Positions 6,924 through 14,498 of a stretch of DNA of 50,735 nucleotides are shown here, piece by piece. This DNA is from Oscillospiraceae bacterium. Its GTDB lineage: Bacteria; Bacillota; Clostridia; Oscillospirales; QAMX01. The stretch is taken from NCBI GenBank assembly GCA_015067675.1, contig SVMB01000017.1:1-50735 (forward strand), written 5' to 3'. The notes beneath the pieces were generated by a model. The model saw only the letters and a program-made list of their open reading frames with translations, made no database searches and was not told the origin of the DNA. Position 1 is the stretch's first letter. Every line of letters begins with the position of its first letter. Made by a program: the position numbers and the translations under genes.

Positions 6924-8750
6924 ATGAACCGTTTACTGCATACCCGCGGGAATCAATTGTATCTCGACGACGAACCTTTCCTGCTTCTGGCCGGTGAAAT
7001 CCCCTATTTCCGTATCCACCCCACCGAGTGGCGGGCTCGTCTGGAGCTTGCCCGTGACTTCGGCCTCAACACCATCCAGTCCTACTGCCCCTGGAATCTC
7101 CATGAGCCCAAGAAGGGCGTCTTTGACTTTGAAGGCATGCTCGATCTGGGCAAATTCCTCGCACTCTGTGAGGAATTGGGCTTTTATGTACTGCTCAGAC
7201 CCTCGCCCTACATCTGCGGTGAGTGGGACTTCGGCGGCGTGCCGTCCTGGCTGGTAAAGGGCAATCATGCGCTTCTGCGCTCCAACGACCCCATCTATCT
7301 TGACGCCGTGCGGGACTATTACAGAGAAATCTGCAAGGTATTCGTGCCCTATCTCGCAACCAACGGCGGCCCGATCATAGCAGTAGCGGTCGAGAACGAG
7401 TATGGTACCATCGCAAACGACCGCCGTTACATGAATGCTCTGCGGGATATCATGGCCGATAACGGCGTGGACGTGCCCTTCTTCACCACCGATGTCTGTG
7501 CGGAACGCGGCGTACGTCTTGGCAGCGTGGACGGCGGGATCTTCCATGGCATTAACTTCCGCGCAAAGCCCGGCGAGGCAGACAAAGCCCGGGAGCTTCA
7601 TCAGAGCATCCAGCCCGAAAAGCCCTTCATCGTCGGCGAATTCTGGAGCGGACGTTCCATTCACTGGGGTGAACCCTTCTCCTACCGCAAGCCCCAGGAT
7701 ACGGTGGATTCCTTCCGCGAATCGCTGGAGCTGGGCGCAGGCGTGAGTTTCTATATCTTCTCCGGCGGCACCAACTTCGGATTCATGAACGGCGGCGTCA
7801 TCAGCCGCTCCCATACGCCCCGTCCCGATACCCCCATTCGCTATATTCCCCACTGCACAAGCTACGAAGAGGACGCCCTCATCGGCGAGGACGGCACTCC
7901 CACCGAAAAATATTACGGCTGCCGCGAGGTGCTTGACCGTTTCCTCGGCAAGCCCGTACGTCCCCGCGAAACCCCTGCTCGCCGCACGCAGATCATCCCC
8001 GATGTGGAGCTCACCGAGTCTGCCCGGCTTCTGGATAACCTGGACGTGCTCACCACCATCGAGGTCGATCACGCGTCTCCCCTCAGCATGGAGGATATCG
8101 GTCAGGATTACGGCTTCCTTCTCTACTCCAAGTCCGTACCGTCCTTCGGCAGAGAGCTGGATGAGGAGCTGAAGCTGGAAGATGTGCGCGACCGCGCCAC
8201 GGTCTATGCCGACGGCAAGTACGTGGGCTGCGTACTGCGTGACCGCGCCACCGATCCCCTGCCGATGCATATGCCGCCGGAAGGTATCGAAAACCTGCAG
8301 ATTCTGGTCGAAAACATGGGCCGCATCAACGGCGGCAACATCCATCTTGAGCGCAAGGGTATCCTGGGCTCCGTGCGCTATGAATACGCACAGCTTCATG
8401 ACTGGAAGATGCGTGCACTGACGCTGGATAACCTGAGCGGTCTGCGTTATGCCCCCATCACCGGTGAAATCGAGGACAATATCCCGGTATTCCTGCGCGG
8501 CACGTTCGATGCAAAGCCGGGACTGGGTACTTTTGTCAGCACCCGCGGCTTCGGCAAGGGCAACATCTGGATCAACGGCTTCAACCTCGGCCGCTATTGG
8601 TCCATCGGCCCCCAGATGACCCTGTACGTTCCCGCTGCCATTCTGCGCGAGCAGGGCAACGTCATCGAAATCCTCGACGTCAGCCCTGAATCTGAAAAGC
8701 GCACCGTCAGCTTCCTCGACCGGCACGATTTCGACATCGAATACGTATAA
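6924..8750 (+). CDS. GH35 beta-galactosidase
   Basis: At 608 residues this is a full-length retaining glycosidase of family GH35. The TIM barrel occupies about residues 10-330, with the family signature GGPIIAVAVENEYG; Glu159 is the expected acid/base. The nucleophile is Glu239 in FIVGEFWSG. The C-terminal beta domains end with GKGNIWINGFNLGRYW, a typical GH35 jelly-roll motif. No signal peptide is seen, so it should act in the cytoplasm on imported galactosides. AAGGAG lies before the ATG. The gene is monocistronic, ahead of a long inverted repeat and a two-component system. Confidence 0.95.
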   Translation: MNRLLHTRGNQLYLDDEPFLLLAGEIPYFRIHPTEWRARLELARDFGLNTIQSYCPWNLHEPKKGVFDFEGMLDLGKFLALCEELGFYVLLRPSPYICGEWDFGGVPSWLVKGNHALLRSNDPIYLDAVRDYYREICKVFVPYLATNGGPIIAVAVENEYGTIANDRRYMNALRDIMADNGVDVPFFTTDVCAERGVRLGSVDGGIFHGINFRAKPGEADKARELHQSIQPEKPFIVGEFWSGRSIHWGEPFSYRKPQDTVDSFRESLELGAGVSFYIFSGGTNFGFMNGGVISRSHTPRPDTPIRYIPHCTSYEEDALIGEDGTPTEKYYGCREVLDRFLGKPVRPRETPARRTQIIPDVELTESARLLDNLDVLTTIEVDHASPLSMEDIGQDYGFLLYSKSVPSFGRELDEELKLEDVRDRATVYADGKYVGCVLRDRATDPLPMHMPPEGIENLQILVENMGRINGGNIHLERKGILGSVRYEYAQLHDWKMRALTLDNLSGLRYAPITGEIEDNIPVFLRGTFDAKPGLGTFVSTRGFGKGNIWINGFNLGRYWSIGPQMTLYVPAAILREQGNVIEILDVSPESEKRTVSFLDRHDFDIEYV

Positions 8751-8756
8751 TGACCC

Positions 8757-8810
8757 TCAACTGTCAGGTAAAACTCAACATTTATTGAGTTTTACTTGAC
8801 AAACAGTTGA
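8757..8810 (+). repeat. Long bipartite inverted repeat upstream of two-component system
   Basis: TCAACTGT (8757-8764) pairs with ACAGTTGA (8803-8810). Inside it GTAAAACTCAA (8768-8778) pairs with TTGAGTTTTAC (8785-8795) around CATTTA. It could end the GH35 transcript, but the right arm also overlaps the -35 region of the next promoter. A regulatory role, such as autoregulation, is therefore plausible. Confidence 0.8.
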
Positions 8811-8835
8811 AATCTCCATGGTATTCTGCTATCAT
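8807..8835 (+). promoter_or_regulatory. Promoter of the two-component system
   Basis: TTGAAA (8807-8812), 17 bases, TATCAT (8830-8835). A second -35 candidate TTGACA at 8796 lacks a good partner. Confidence 0.55.
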
Positions 8836-8871
8836 GATATCATATCCCAACTATACCCACGGAGGATTGTC

Positions 8872-9543
8872 ATGTTTCAGCTTTTGATTGCAGAAGACGA
8901 CGTGGAGCTGCGTCAGCTTTTTTCTCATGTTCTGGTAAAACACGGCTATGCCGTCACCGGCGTATCAAACGGCCGCGAGGCGCTGGATGCGCTGGACAGC
9001 GGGTACTTCGACCTGATCATTTCCGACATCATGATGCCGGTCATGGACGGCTATGAGCTGGTTCGTGCCCTGCGCGATTCGGATAACCATATTCCCGTGC
9101 TCATGATCACCGCCAAGGATGCCTTTGACGATATGCGTCTGGGATTTCAGTCCGGCACCGATGACTACATGGTCAAGCCCGTCAACGTAAACGAGATGGT
9201 GCTGCGGGTAGGCGCACTGCTGCGGCGTGCGCAGATGATCAGCGAGCGCCGTCTGACCATCGGTGATACTGTGATGGAATGCGATTCCCTGACCGTCACC
9301 ACCAGCGGACGGCGCATGGTACTGCCGCAGAAGGAATTTATGCTCCTTTACAAGATGTCCTCCTTCCCAGGACGGATCTTCACCCGCCAGCAGCTCATGG
9401 ATGACATCTGGGGCTATGATTCCGAGACCGATACGCACACGGTAGACGTGCATATCGGCCGCCTGCGTGAAAAATTCAGCGACAGCCGTGACTTCAAGAT
9501 CGTCACCATGCGCGGCGTAGGATACAAGGTGGTTAAGCTATGA
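8872..9543 (+). CDS. OmpR/PhoB-family response regulator
   Basis: The 223-residue protein has a receiver domain (about 1-120; acidic pair in IAEDD, phospho-acceptor Asp52 in IISDIMMP, Thr in LMITAKD, Lys in MVKPVN) and a C-terminal winged helix ending RVGIGYK-like (TMRGVGYKVV). It should be phosphorylated by the kinase that overlaps its stop codon and then control transcription. GGAGG supports the ATG at 8872. The long inverted repeat just upstream is a natural candidate for autoregulation. The target genes are unknown; the adjacent small membrane protein may be one. Confidence 0.93.
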   Translation: MFQLLIAEDDVELRQLFSHVLVKHGYAVTGVSNGREALDALDSGYFDLIISDIMMPVMDGYELVRALRDSDNHIPVLMITAKDAFDDMRLGFQSGTDDYMVKPVNVNEMVLRVGALLRRAQMISERRLTIGDTVMECDSLTVTTSGRRMVLPQKEFMLLYKMSSFPGRIFTRQQLMDDIWGYDSETDTHTVDVHIGRLREKFSDSRDFKIVTMRGVGYKVVKL

Positions 9544-10589
9544 AACGGGGAAAGCTGAAGAACTCCCGGCAGAAGCAGCCCACTCTGTCCTTTGCATGGT
9601 ACTTTGCCCTGATCGTCGTCGGCGAGATCGTGGCAACGGTCGTGGTTGCCTGGTGCGGTTCGTACCTGTTTGAAGAGGTGCTGGAATGGAGCTTCACACT
9701 GTCCCCGATGATATGGCTGGTACTGTTCAGTCTGGTCATCGGCAGCGCCCTGTCTATCATGGTCAACCGCAAGCTGCTCGAGCCCGTCAAGAAGCTGAGC
9801 AAATCCATGACCGAGGTCGCCGACGGTGATTTCGAGGTGCGGCTTGAGACCAAGAGCTGGAGCCGCGACATCCGCGATATCTACGAAAATTTCAACCTCA
9901 TGACCCGTGAGCTGCGGGCAACCGAGATTCTGCAGACGGATTTCGTTTCCAACGTCTCTCACGAGATCAAGACGCCCATCAATGCCATCGAAGGCTACAC
10001 GATGCTTCTGCAGGATGCCGGCTGCAGCGATGATGAGCGTGAGCAGTACGTCGAGAAGATTCTCTTCAACACCAAACGCCTGTCAGAGCTGGTCAGCAAC
10101 ATACTCCTGCTGTCAAAGATCGACAATCAGGCCATCGATGCAAATGTCACAAGCTTCCGCATAGATGAGCAGATCCGCCAGTCGATCATGCTTCTGGAAC
10201 CCAAGTGGGTGGAAAAGGACATCGAATTCGACGTGGAAATGGATGCCGTGACCTACGAGGGAAACGACAAGCTCCTCATGCACGTCTGGAATAACCTCAT
10301 CGGCAATGCCGTGAAGTTCTCCCCGCAGGAAGGTCTTGTGAAAATCCGGCTGGTGCAGAAAGGTGAAAACCTGATCTTCACCGTGGATGACAACGGCCCG
10401 GGCATCGGCGTCGAAGAGGTCAAGCACATTTTCGACAAGTTCTACCAGGGGGATAATTCCCACCGTCAGGAGGGCAACGGCCTCGGTCTTGCACTGGTCC
10501 GGAAGATCCTCGATCAGTGCGGCGGCGACATCGCCGTGGAAAATCTCACCCCCAACGGCTGCCGCGTCACGGTGGCCATACCGCGCTGA
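9540..10589 (+). CDS. Membrane sensor histidine kinase (HisKA/HATPase)
   Basis: This 349-residue kinase overlaps the regulator by ATGA, implying coupled translation. Two membrane helices lie at about 18-42 and 55-77 with only a short outside loop, so the signal may be sensed in the membrane. A HAMP domain (about 78-130) follows, then HisKA with His141 in VSHEIKTPINAIEGY. The ATP-binding domain has the N box WNNLIGNAVKF, G1 DDNGPGIG, the F box and G2 GNGLGLAL. All catalytic motifs are intact. A terminator follows at 10605. Confidence 0.93.
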   Translation: MKRGKLKNSRQKQPTLSFAWYFALIVVGEIVATVVVAWCGSYLFEEVLEWSFTLSPMIWLVLFSLVIGSALSIMVNRKLLEPVKKLSKSMTEVADGDFEVRLETKSWSRDIRDIYENFNLMTRELRATEILQTDFVSNVSHEIKTPINAIEGYTMLLQDAGCSDDEREQYVEKILFNTKRLSELVSNILLLSKIDNQAIDANVTSFRIDEQIRQSIMLLEPKWVEKDIEFDVEMDAVTYEGNDKLLMHVWNNLIGNAVKFSPQEGLVKIRLVQKGENLIFTVDDNGPGIGVEEVKHIFDKFYQGDNSHRQEGNGLGLALVRKILDQCGGDIAVENLTPNGCRVTVAIPR

Positions 10590-10604
10590 CAATACCGGAT
10601 ACAC

Positions 10605-10641
10605 GCCCGTTCTCACACCAATCCGTGAGGACGGGCTTTTT
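10605..10641 (+). terminator. Terminator of the two-component operon
   Basis: GCCCGTTCTCAC (10605-10616) pairs with GTGAGGACGGGC (10625-10636) with one mismatch, followed by TTTTT. Confidence 0.85.
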
Positions 10642-10650
10642 CATACATGA

Positions 10651-10703
10651 TCAACAAAAGTTGACAAAACGTTTTGTTTGAGTTTTTCTTCCCGGTTTAT
10701 ACT
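10651..10703 (+). promoter_or_regulatory. Promoter region with two palindromes, small membrane gene
   Basis: TCAACAAAAGTTGA (10651-10664) and the perfect palindrome ACAAAACGTTTTGT (10664-10677) abut. The second overlaps a TTGTTT -35 (10674-10679), which is 18 bases from TATACT (10698-10703). The layout suggests repressor or regulator binding. The TTGACAAAA wording here echoes TTGACAAAC upstream of the two-component system. Confidence 0.55.
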
Positions 10704-10752
10704 ATGAGCAGAAGGATAAAAAGGGACTCTGAATGACTGATGGAGGAAGAAC

Positions 10753-10971
10753 ATGAAACGATTCACCGCCTGGATTGCCGGATTAGCCGCCTGCCTGACC
10801 ATTGGGATCTGTATCTGCCTGATTCTGCTGGGGTTTGCACTCATGCTCTGGCCGGAGGAAACACTGGCTGTTGGGATGGGAATGCTGGGACTGACCTGCA
10901 TAGCGGCGTCGGTCTGTCTGGCCGTCCAGATCGTGCGCTCCCTCAAAGATCAGCGGATGTACATGGGATAA
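10753..10971 (+). CDS. Small two-helix membrane protein
   Basis: A 72-residue hydrophobic protein with two predicted membrane helices (about 5-32 and 40-63) and a short positively charged tail (RSLKDQRMYMG). TGGAGG precedes the ATG, and a strong terminator follows, so this is a real monocistronic gene. I do not recognise a family. Its promoter carries two palindromes and it lies just after a two-component system, so it may be a regulated stress or envelope protein; that is inference. Confidence 0.65.
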   Translation: MKRFTAWIAGLAACLTIGICICLILLGFALMLWPEETLAVGMGMLGLTCIAASVCLAVQIVRSLKDQRMYMG

Positions 10972-11003
10972 AGTCATATACCCGGCTTTGTGATATTTCC
11001 ACA

Positions 11004-11038
11004 GGCGGATGCTGTAACCAAACAGCATCCGCCTTTTT
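11004..11038 (+). terminator. Terminator of the small membrane gene
   Basis: GGCGGATGCTGT (11004-11015) pairs perfectly with ACAGCATCCGCC (11022-11033), followed by TTTTT. Confidence 0.92.
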
Positions 11039-11057
11039 AAGATTCACGTCTCAATCT

Positions 11058-11086
11058 ACCAAATAACGTTTTTGCACCAGTGACAA
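11058..11086 (+). promoter_or_regulatory. AraC-type operator copy 1 (ahead of GH20-like gene)
   Basis: This 29-bp site contains ACCAAAT, an ACGTTTTT core and ACCAGTGACAA. The two ACCA half-sites are 18 bp apart. It matches the site at 14385-14413 at 26 of 29 positions. It overlaps the -35 box, as expected for an activator that contacts RNA polymerase. The AraC regulator encoded between the two sites is the likely binder. Confidence 0.7.
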
Positions 11087-11108
11087 TTCTGAGGGAATGA
11101 GCTATAAT
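11080..11108 (+). promoter_or_regulatory. Promoter of the GH20-like gene
   Basis: GTGACA (11080-11085), 17 bases, TATAAT (11103-11108). The -35 box lies inside the AraC-type site. Confidence 0.75.
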
Positions 11109-11140
11109 AAAAGTATCTTCATGCAGAAAGGATCATGGTT

Positions 11141-13312
11141 ATGAAACTGCTGCCGACACCGCAAAGCTACGTTCATTCCGAGGCTCTCCGTGCCCTGAAG
11201 GGCTTTTCCGTCATTACCTACAGCGTCCCCTGCGACGATACCGTCCGCTGGGGCCTTGCCCAGCTTGAAAAAATCTGCCCTGCCGGCATTGCCGACGGCG
11301 AAACGCTCACAATCTCCCTGTCTAACGACGCCTTCTTCACGGAAAAGAATGCCCGTGAACAGGGCTACATCCTGCGCCGGGATAACTCCGGCGTGATGCT
11401 CTTTGCTCAGACCTCTGTCGGTGTGCTCTACGGCCTGATGACCCTTTGCCAGCTCATCGGTGACGCGCCTGACACGTTCGAGATCAAGGATCGCCCCTCC
11501 ATCCGCTTCCGCGGCAACATGAACACCCTCTGGGCCGAGAGCGGCGTATGGTCCTACGACTTCGGCGACGGCCTTGACGCCGCCATCGCCCGTCTGCATA
11601 CCGCCATCGACGATGCCGCCCGTGCAAAGCTCAACCTGATGTACTTCGATGCCTTTGGTTTTCGCAGTGAGCGCTTCCCAGGCTACAACGATGCCATTCA
11701 TGCCCTTTCCGAATATGCCCGCGTGCGCGGCGTCTATCTGATGTCCGGCGGCTACGGCATGGGCTATGGTCAGGCCGCCCACGGCAACAATGTCTTCATG
11801 GGCAAGGTGTACCGCAACCGCTGGCCCTATCCCGACGGTGAGCTGTACGACTGCATCGGCACCTACGAGCCCTTCATGAAGACTCCCGAGGAGGCCAAGG
11901 GCCGCTCTTACGGAACGTGTCTTTCTAATACCGCGCTGACTGACGACAAGATCGAGGAGCTGCGCGAATACCTCCGCAATACCGGCACCCGTATCCTGTA
12001 TATGCACAACATGGATGCCGACCGTCTTTACACGGATCTCTGGCTTGCCCGCTGTGTGCACTGCCGTGAGAAGTACCCCAGCGACAGTCTCTTTGACCGC
12101 GACGGCGCCGCCGGTGCCTTTGCCGATTTCTATGATCGGATGCTCTCCGCTCTCCTGCCCGAGTTCCCTGATCTGATCATCTGCCCCGTCAGCCCCGGCT
12201 ACTGCTATGCCGAGTCCACCAGCGACGAAGTGTTTGAAACCTGCCGCCGGTTCTGGGGTAAGGTGATGGAATACGCTGTGCACAGCGACGCGCTCATTCC
12301 CACCTTCCGTGAGCTCTTCCTGCAGCATGACAGCTCCGCCCTGCGCTATGACCTGCTGGAAGAGATTATGCCCGCATACGGCAGTGTCTACTTCTCCAGC
12401 GGCGACGGCTTCTACTCCGACAAGATCTACACGCCCAGCGCTGCCTATGCCGCCACCATGCATCACGCCGATCTGATCATCTGTGCAAACGGCGGCGCGC
12501 TGCAAAAACCCACCCAGTATGCCAACGCCGAATATCTCTGGAATCCCGATCACTCCGCATTCTGGGAACCCAGCTTTCCGGACACCTATGCCGAAATGAT
12601 CGCGCACTACAATGCCTTCCGTGAGGGCAAGATCCGTCCCGAGGGCATCTACGGCAAGGACGGACTGCTGGAAACCTCCTGTGCGCTGCTCTTCGGCGAG
12701 AAATATGCCGCACGCATTGCCGATATCTTCCGCATCCGCGGTAAAAACGACGAATGCCCTATCTTCACAGCCTGCAACGTGGAGATCTGGACCCGCCGTA
12801 CCTATGTCAACTATCCTATGCTTTGGGACAAGCCCGAAAAGCCCGAGAATGTGCAGCTCTTCCGTGAGCGTTTCGCCGAGAGCACCATCGCCACCTACAC
12901 TGCCATGGAAATGCTTGCCGCGCTGCTGGAAGAAACGGACCTCCCCGAGGATACCCGCTCGCATCTGAGCTTCCTGCATACGTGCTGCCGGATGAACACA
13001 AAGCTGTGCAGCCTTTTAACCCGTTACATGGATCTCTACATCGAAGCCGATGCTGCCCTCACCGGCGGCGCACCCTACCGTGACGACATCTTTGCCCGTG
13101 CCCGCGGCCTCATCCACGATGCCGACCGTGTGCTCGAAGCCATCCGTGCCGATGACTATAAGCCCTTTGATCCGCTGGGCGGTGTGCTCATCCGCCGCGA
13201 TGCGGTGGCTGACCTTGTCAGCTACGGCTCCTCCCAGATCATCCAGAGCCTTGAGACCGGCGAACGTATTCCGCCCGTCCGCCGCGATCCCGTCGTCCGC
13301 AATTGGTGGTAA
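11141..13312 (+). CDS. GH20-like glycoside hydrolase
   Basis: The 723-residue protein begins with a zincin-like GH20b domain (about 1-115; QGYILRRDNSGVMLFAQTSVGVLYGLMTLCQLI), then KDRPSIRFRGNMN opens a TIM-barrel domain (about 120-420). A long helical C-terminal region follows. A CVHCREKYPSD motif resembles the CxxC seen in GH20-like and GH67-like barrels. The usual GH20 Asp-Glu catalytic pair is not evident, so the catalytic residues and specificity are uncertain. No signal peptide is seen. AAAGGA fits the ATG at 11141 better than one six bases earlier. It shares a 29-bp operator with the operon at 14499, so it probably processes the same glycan. Confidence 0.75.
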   Translation: MKLLPTPQSYVHSEALRALKGFSVITYSVPCDDTVRWGLAQLEKICPAGIADGETLTISLSNDAFFTEKNAREQGYILRRDNSGVMLFAQTSVGVLYGLMTLCQLIGDAPDTFEIKDRPSIRFRGNMNTLWAESGVWSYDFGDGLDAAIARLHTAIDDAARAKLNLMYFDAFGFRSERFPGYNDAIHALSEYARVRGVYLMSGGYGMGYGQAAHGNNVFMGKVYRNRWPYPDGELYDCIGTYEPFMKTPEEAKGRSYGTCLSNTALTDDKIEELREYLRNTGTRILYMHNMDADRLYTDLWLARCVHCREKYPSDSLFDRDGAAGAFADFYDRMLSALLPEFPDLIICPVSPGYCYAESTSDEVFETCRRFWGKVMEYAVHSDALIPTFRELFLQHDSSALRYDLLEEIMPAYGSVYFSSGDGFYSDKIYTPSAAYAATMHHADLIICANGGALQKPTQYANAEYLWNPDHSAFWEPSFPDTYAEMIAHYNAFREGKIRPEGIYGKDGLLETSCALLFGEKYAARIADIFRIRGKNDECPIFTACNVEIWTRRTYVNYPMLWDKPEKPENVQLFRERFAESTIATYTAMEMLAALLEETDLPEDTRSHLSFLHTCCRMNTKLCSLLTRYMDLYIEADAALTGGAPYRDDIFARARGLIHDADRVLEAIRADDYKPFDPLGGVLIRRDAVADLVSYGSSQIIQSLETGERIPPVRRDPVVRNWW

Positions 13313-13317
13313 AAGTC

Positions 13318-13354
13318 ATCCCCCTGCGCGTTCAAACTGCGCAGGGGGATTTTT
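13318..13354. terminator. Terminator between GH20-like and AraC genes
   Basis: ATCCCCCTGCGC (13318-13329) pairs with GCGCAGGGGGAT (13339-13350), followed by TTTTT on the plus strand. The convergent AraC gene ends 10 bases later, so it may serve both directions. Confidence 0.9.
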
Positions 13355-13364
13355 CGTCGTCGGC

Positions 13365-14294
13365 TTATTCCTGTGTTGTACCCGTCTGTGCGGGAGCTGC
13401 ATTCTGATTGGCAATACGGTACTGCCGTGGTGTCATGCCGGTGAGCTTTTTGAAGGCGTTGTAGAAATATTTGATATCATGAAAGCCGCAGTGCGCGGCG
13501 ATATCGTCCACCTTCTGATTGGTACCCGTGAGCAGCTTGCAGGCCTCCTCGATGCGGATCTTCTGCAGCAGCGTGCTGATGGGCATACCGGTGGTTTCCC
13601 GGAAGAGCCTGGCAAAATAGTCCTTGCTCAGAAATACCTGTGCCGCCAGCTCGTCAAGAGACAGATGCTTCTGGTAGTTTTCCCGCAGATAGGCAAGGGT
13701 TTTATCCACAATCTGGGTCTGACGTGAAACCGATTCCGAACGGGGTGCAGCGTTCATCTTGCGGAACATCTTGATGATGAGCTCGATGACATAGGCGCGG
13801 ATGATATTGATGTACCCTTCCTCGCAGCCGGTGAACTCCAGATAGATCTTATTGAACAGCTCGCCGAATACATTGTAGCTGGATCCGGAGATATGCATAT
13901 CCGGGCCGATCTGCTGAGTGGGAAAGAGGGAGTAGAACAAAAAGGATGAATTGATCGACTCAAAGCCCACGTTGTTGATCAGGGAGATATCAAAAAAGTC
14001 CGGCGTGAAGAGAAGATCGTAGACAAGAAATGGTTCCTGCGTCTTTTCATCCCGGAAAAAGGCATGCGGGGTATCGTAATTGATGATGAACAGGTCGCCT
14101 TTGGACGCCGGAGAACGTCTGTTGTCCACCACATGCCAGGCAGAGCCGGAAACGACGTAGACCAGTTCAATGAACGTATGCTTATGGATGACGCCCATGA
14201 AATCGGCGTCCTGCGTGGACATCTGGATATAGACCTTTTCGCCCGGGCGGAAGAGATCACGCTCTGTGATGACCGGAACCTTGTCTGGCTGCAA
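13365..14294 (-). CDS. AraC-family regulator, cupin sensor
   Basis: This 309-residue regulator has an N-terminal cupin domain (HKHTFIELVYVVSG, GDLFIINYDTPHAF) for ligand sensing. A C-terminal pair of helix-turn-helix motifs follows (LSLDELAAQVFLSKDYFARLF and VDDIAAHCGFHDIKYFYNAFK, ending MTPRQYR). I chose a TTG start at 14294: AAAGGAGG sits 8 bases upstream and a consensus promoter (14326-14354) lies over the region that a longer ATG-started reading would need. It is divergent from the operon at 14499 and convergent with the GH20-like gene. Both have the same operator, so it is probably their activator. Confidence 0.88.
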   Translation of the reverse strand: MQPDKVPVITERDLFRPGEKVYIQMSTQDADFMGVIHKHTFIELVYVVSGSAWHVVDNRRSPASKGDLFIINYDTPHAFFRDEKTQEPFLVYDLLFTPDFFDISLINNVGFESINSSFLFYSLFPTQQIGPDMHISGSSYNVFGELFNKIYLEFTGCEEGYINIIRAYVIELIIKMFRKMNAAPRSESVSRQTQIVDKTLAYLRENYQKHLSLDELAAQVFLSKDYFARLFRETTGMPISTLLQKIRIEEACKLLTGTNQKVDDIAAHCGFHDIKYFYNAFKKLTGMTPRQYRIANQNAAPAQTGTTQE

Positions 14295-14325
14295 ATCGGC
14301 GTCCTCCTTTATTTGTACTGACTTT

Positions 14326-14354
14326 ATTATACATCTTTTTTCCCGCTCTGCCAA
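14326..14354 (-). promoter_or_regulatory. Promoter of the AraC regulator at 13365
   Basis: On the minus strand TTGGCA (14349-14354), 17 bases, TATAAT (14326-14331). It lies upstream of the AAAGGAGG/TTG start. Confidence 0.8.
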
Positions 14355-14384
14355 CAGCTGTGGTGAAAGATAACGTCATTTTCG

Positions 14385-14413
14385 ACCAAATCACGTTTTT
14401 TGACCAGTGACAA
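14385..14413 (+). promoter_or_regulatory. AraC-type operator copy 2 (six-gene operon)
   Basis: ACCAAAT, ACGTTTTT and ACCAGTGACAA occur with the same spacing as at 11058-11086; only three positions differ. The two ACCA half-sites are 18 bp apart. It overlaps the -35 box of the operon promoter and lies in the intergenic region divergent from the AraC gene. Confidence 0.75.
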
Positions 14414-14435
14414 CACCGAATTTCGGCTTTATAAT
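14407..14435 (+). promoter_or_regulatory. Promoter of the six-gene operon
   Basis: GTGACA (14407-14412), 17 bases, TATAAT (14430-14435). Both boxes and spacing mirror the GH20-like gene promoter. Confidence 0.8.
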
Positions 14436-14498
14436 GATATTATAGATTACTTTTTTCATCAAAGGGCTTCTTTTTCGCTCTGTAAGGAGGAAATCTGT

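Noticed and set aside
6933-8726. 597-codon minus-strand frame opposite GH35
   Set aside because: GH35 on the plus strand has all catalytic motifs; the antisense frame has none.
11102-12979. 625-codon minus-strand frame opposite the GH20-like gene
   Set aside because: No start signal and no family resemblance; a shadow of a real gene.
14295-14354. ATG-side N-terminal extension of the AraC regulator
   Set aside because: The region holds the TTGGCA/TATAAT promoter and AAAGGAGG site, so translation begins at the TTG downstream.
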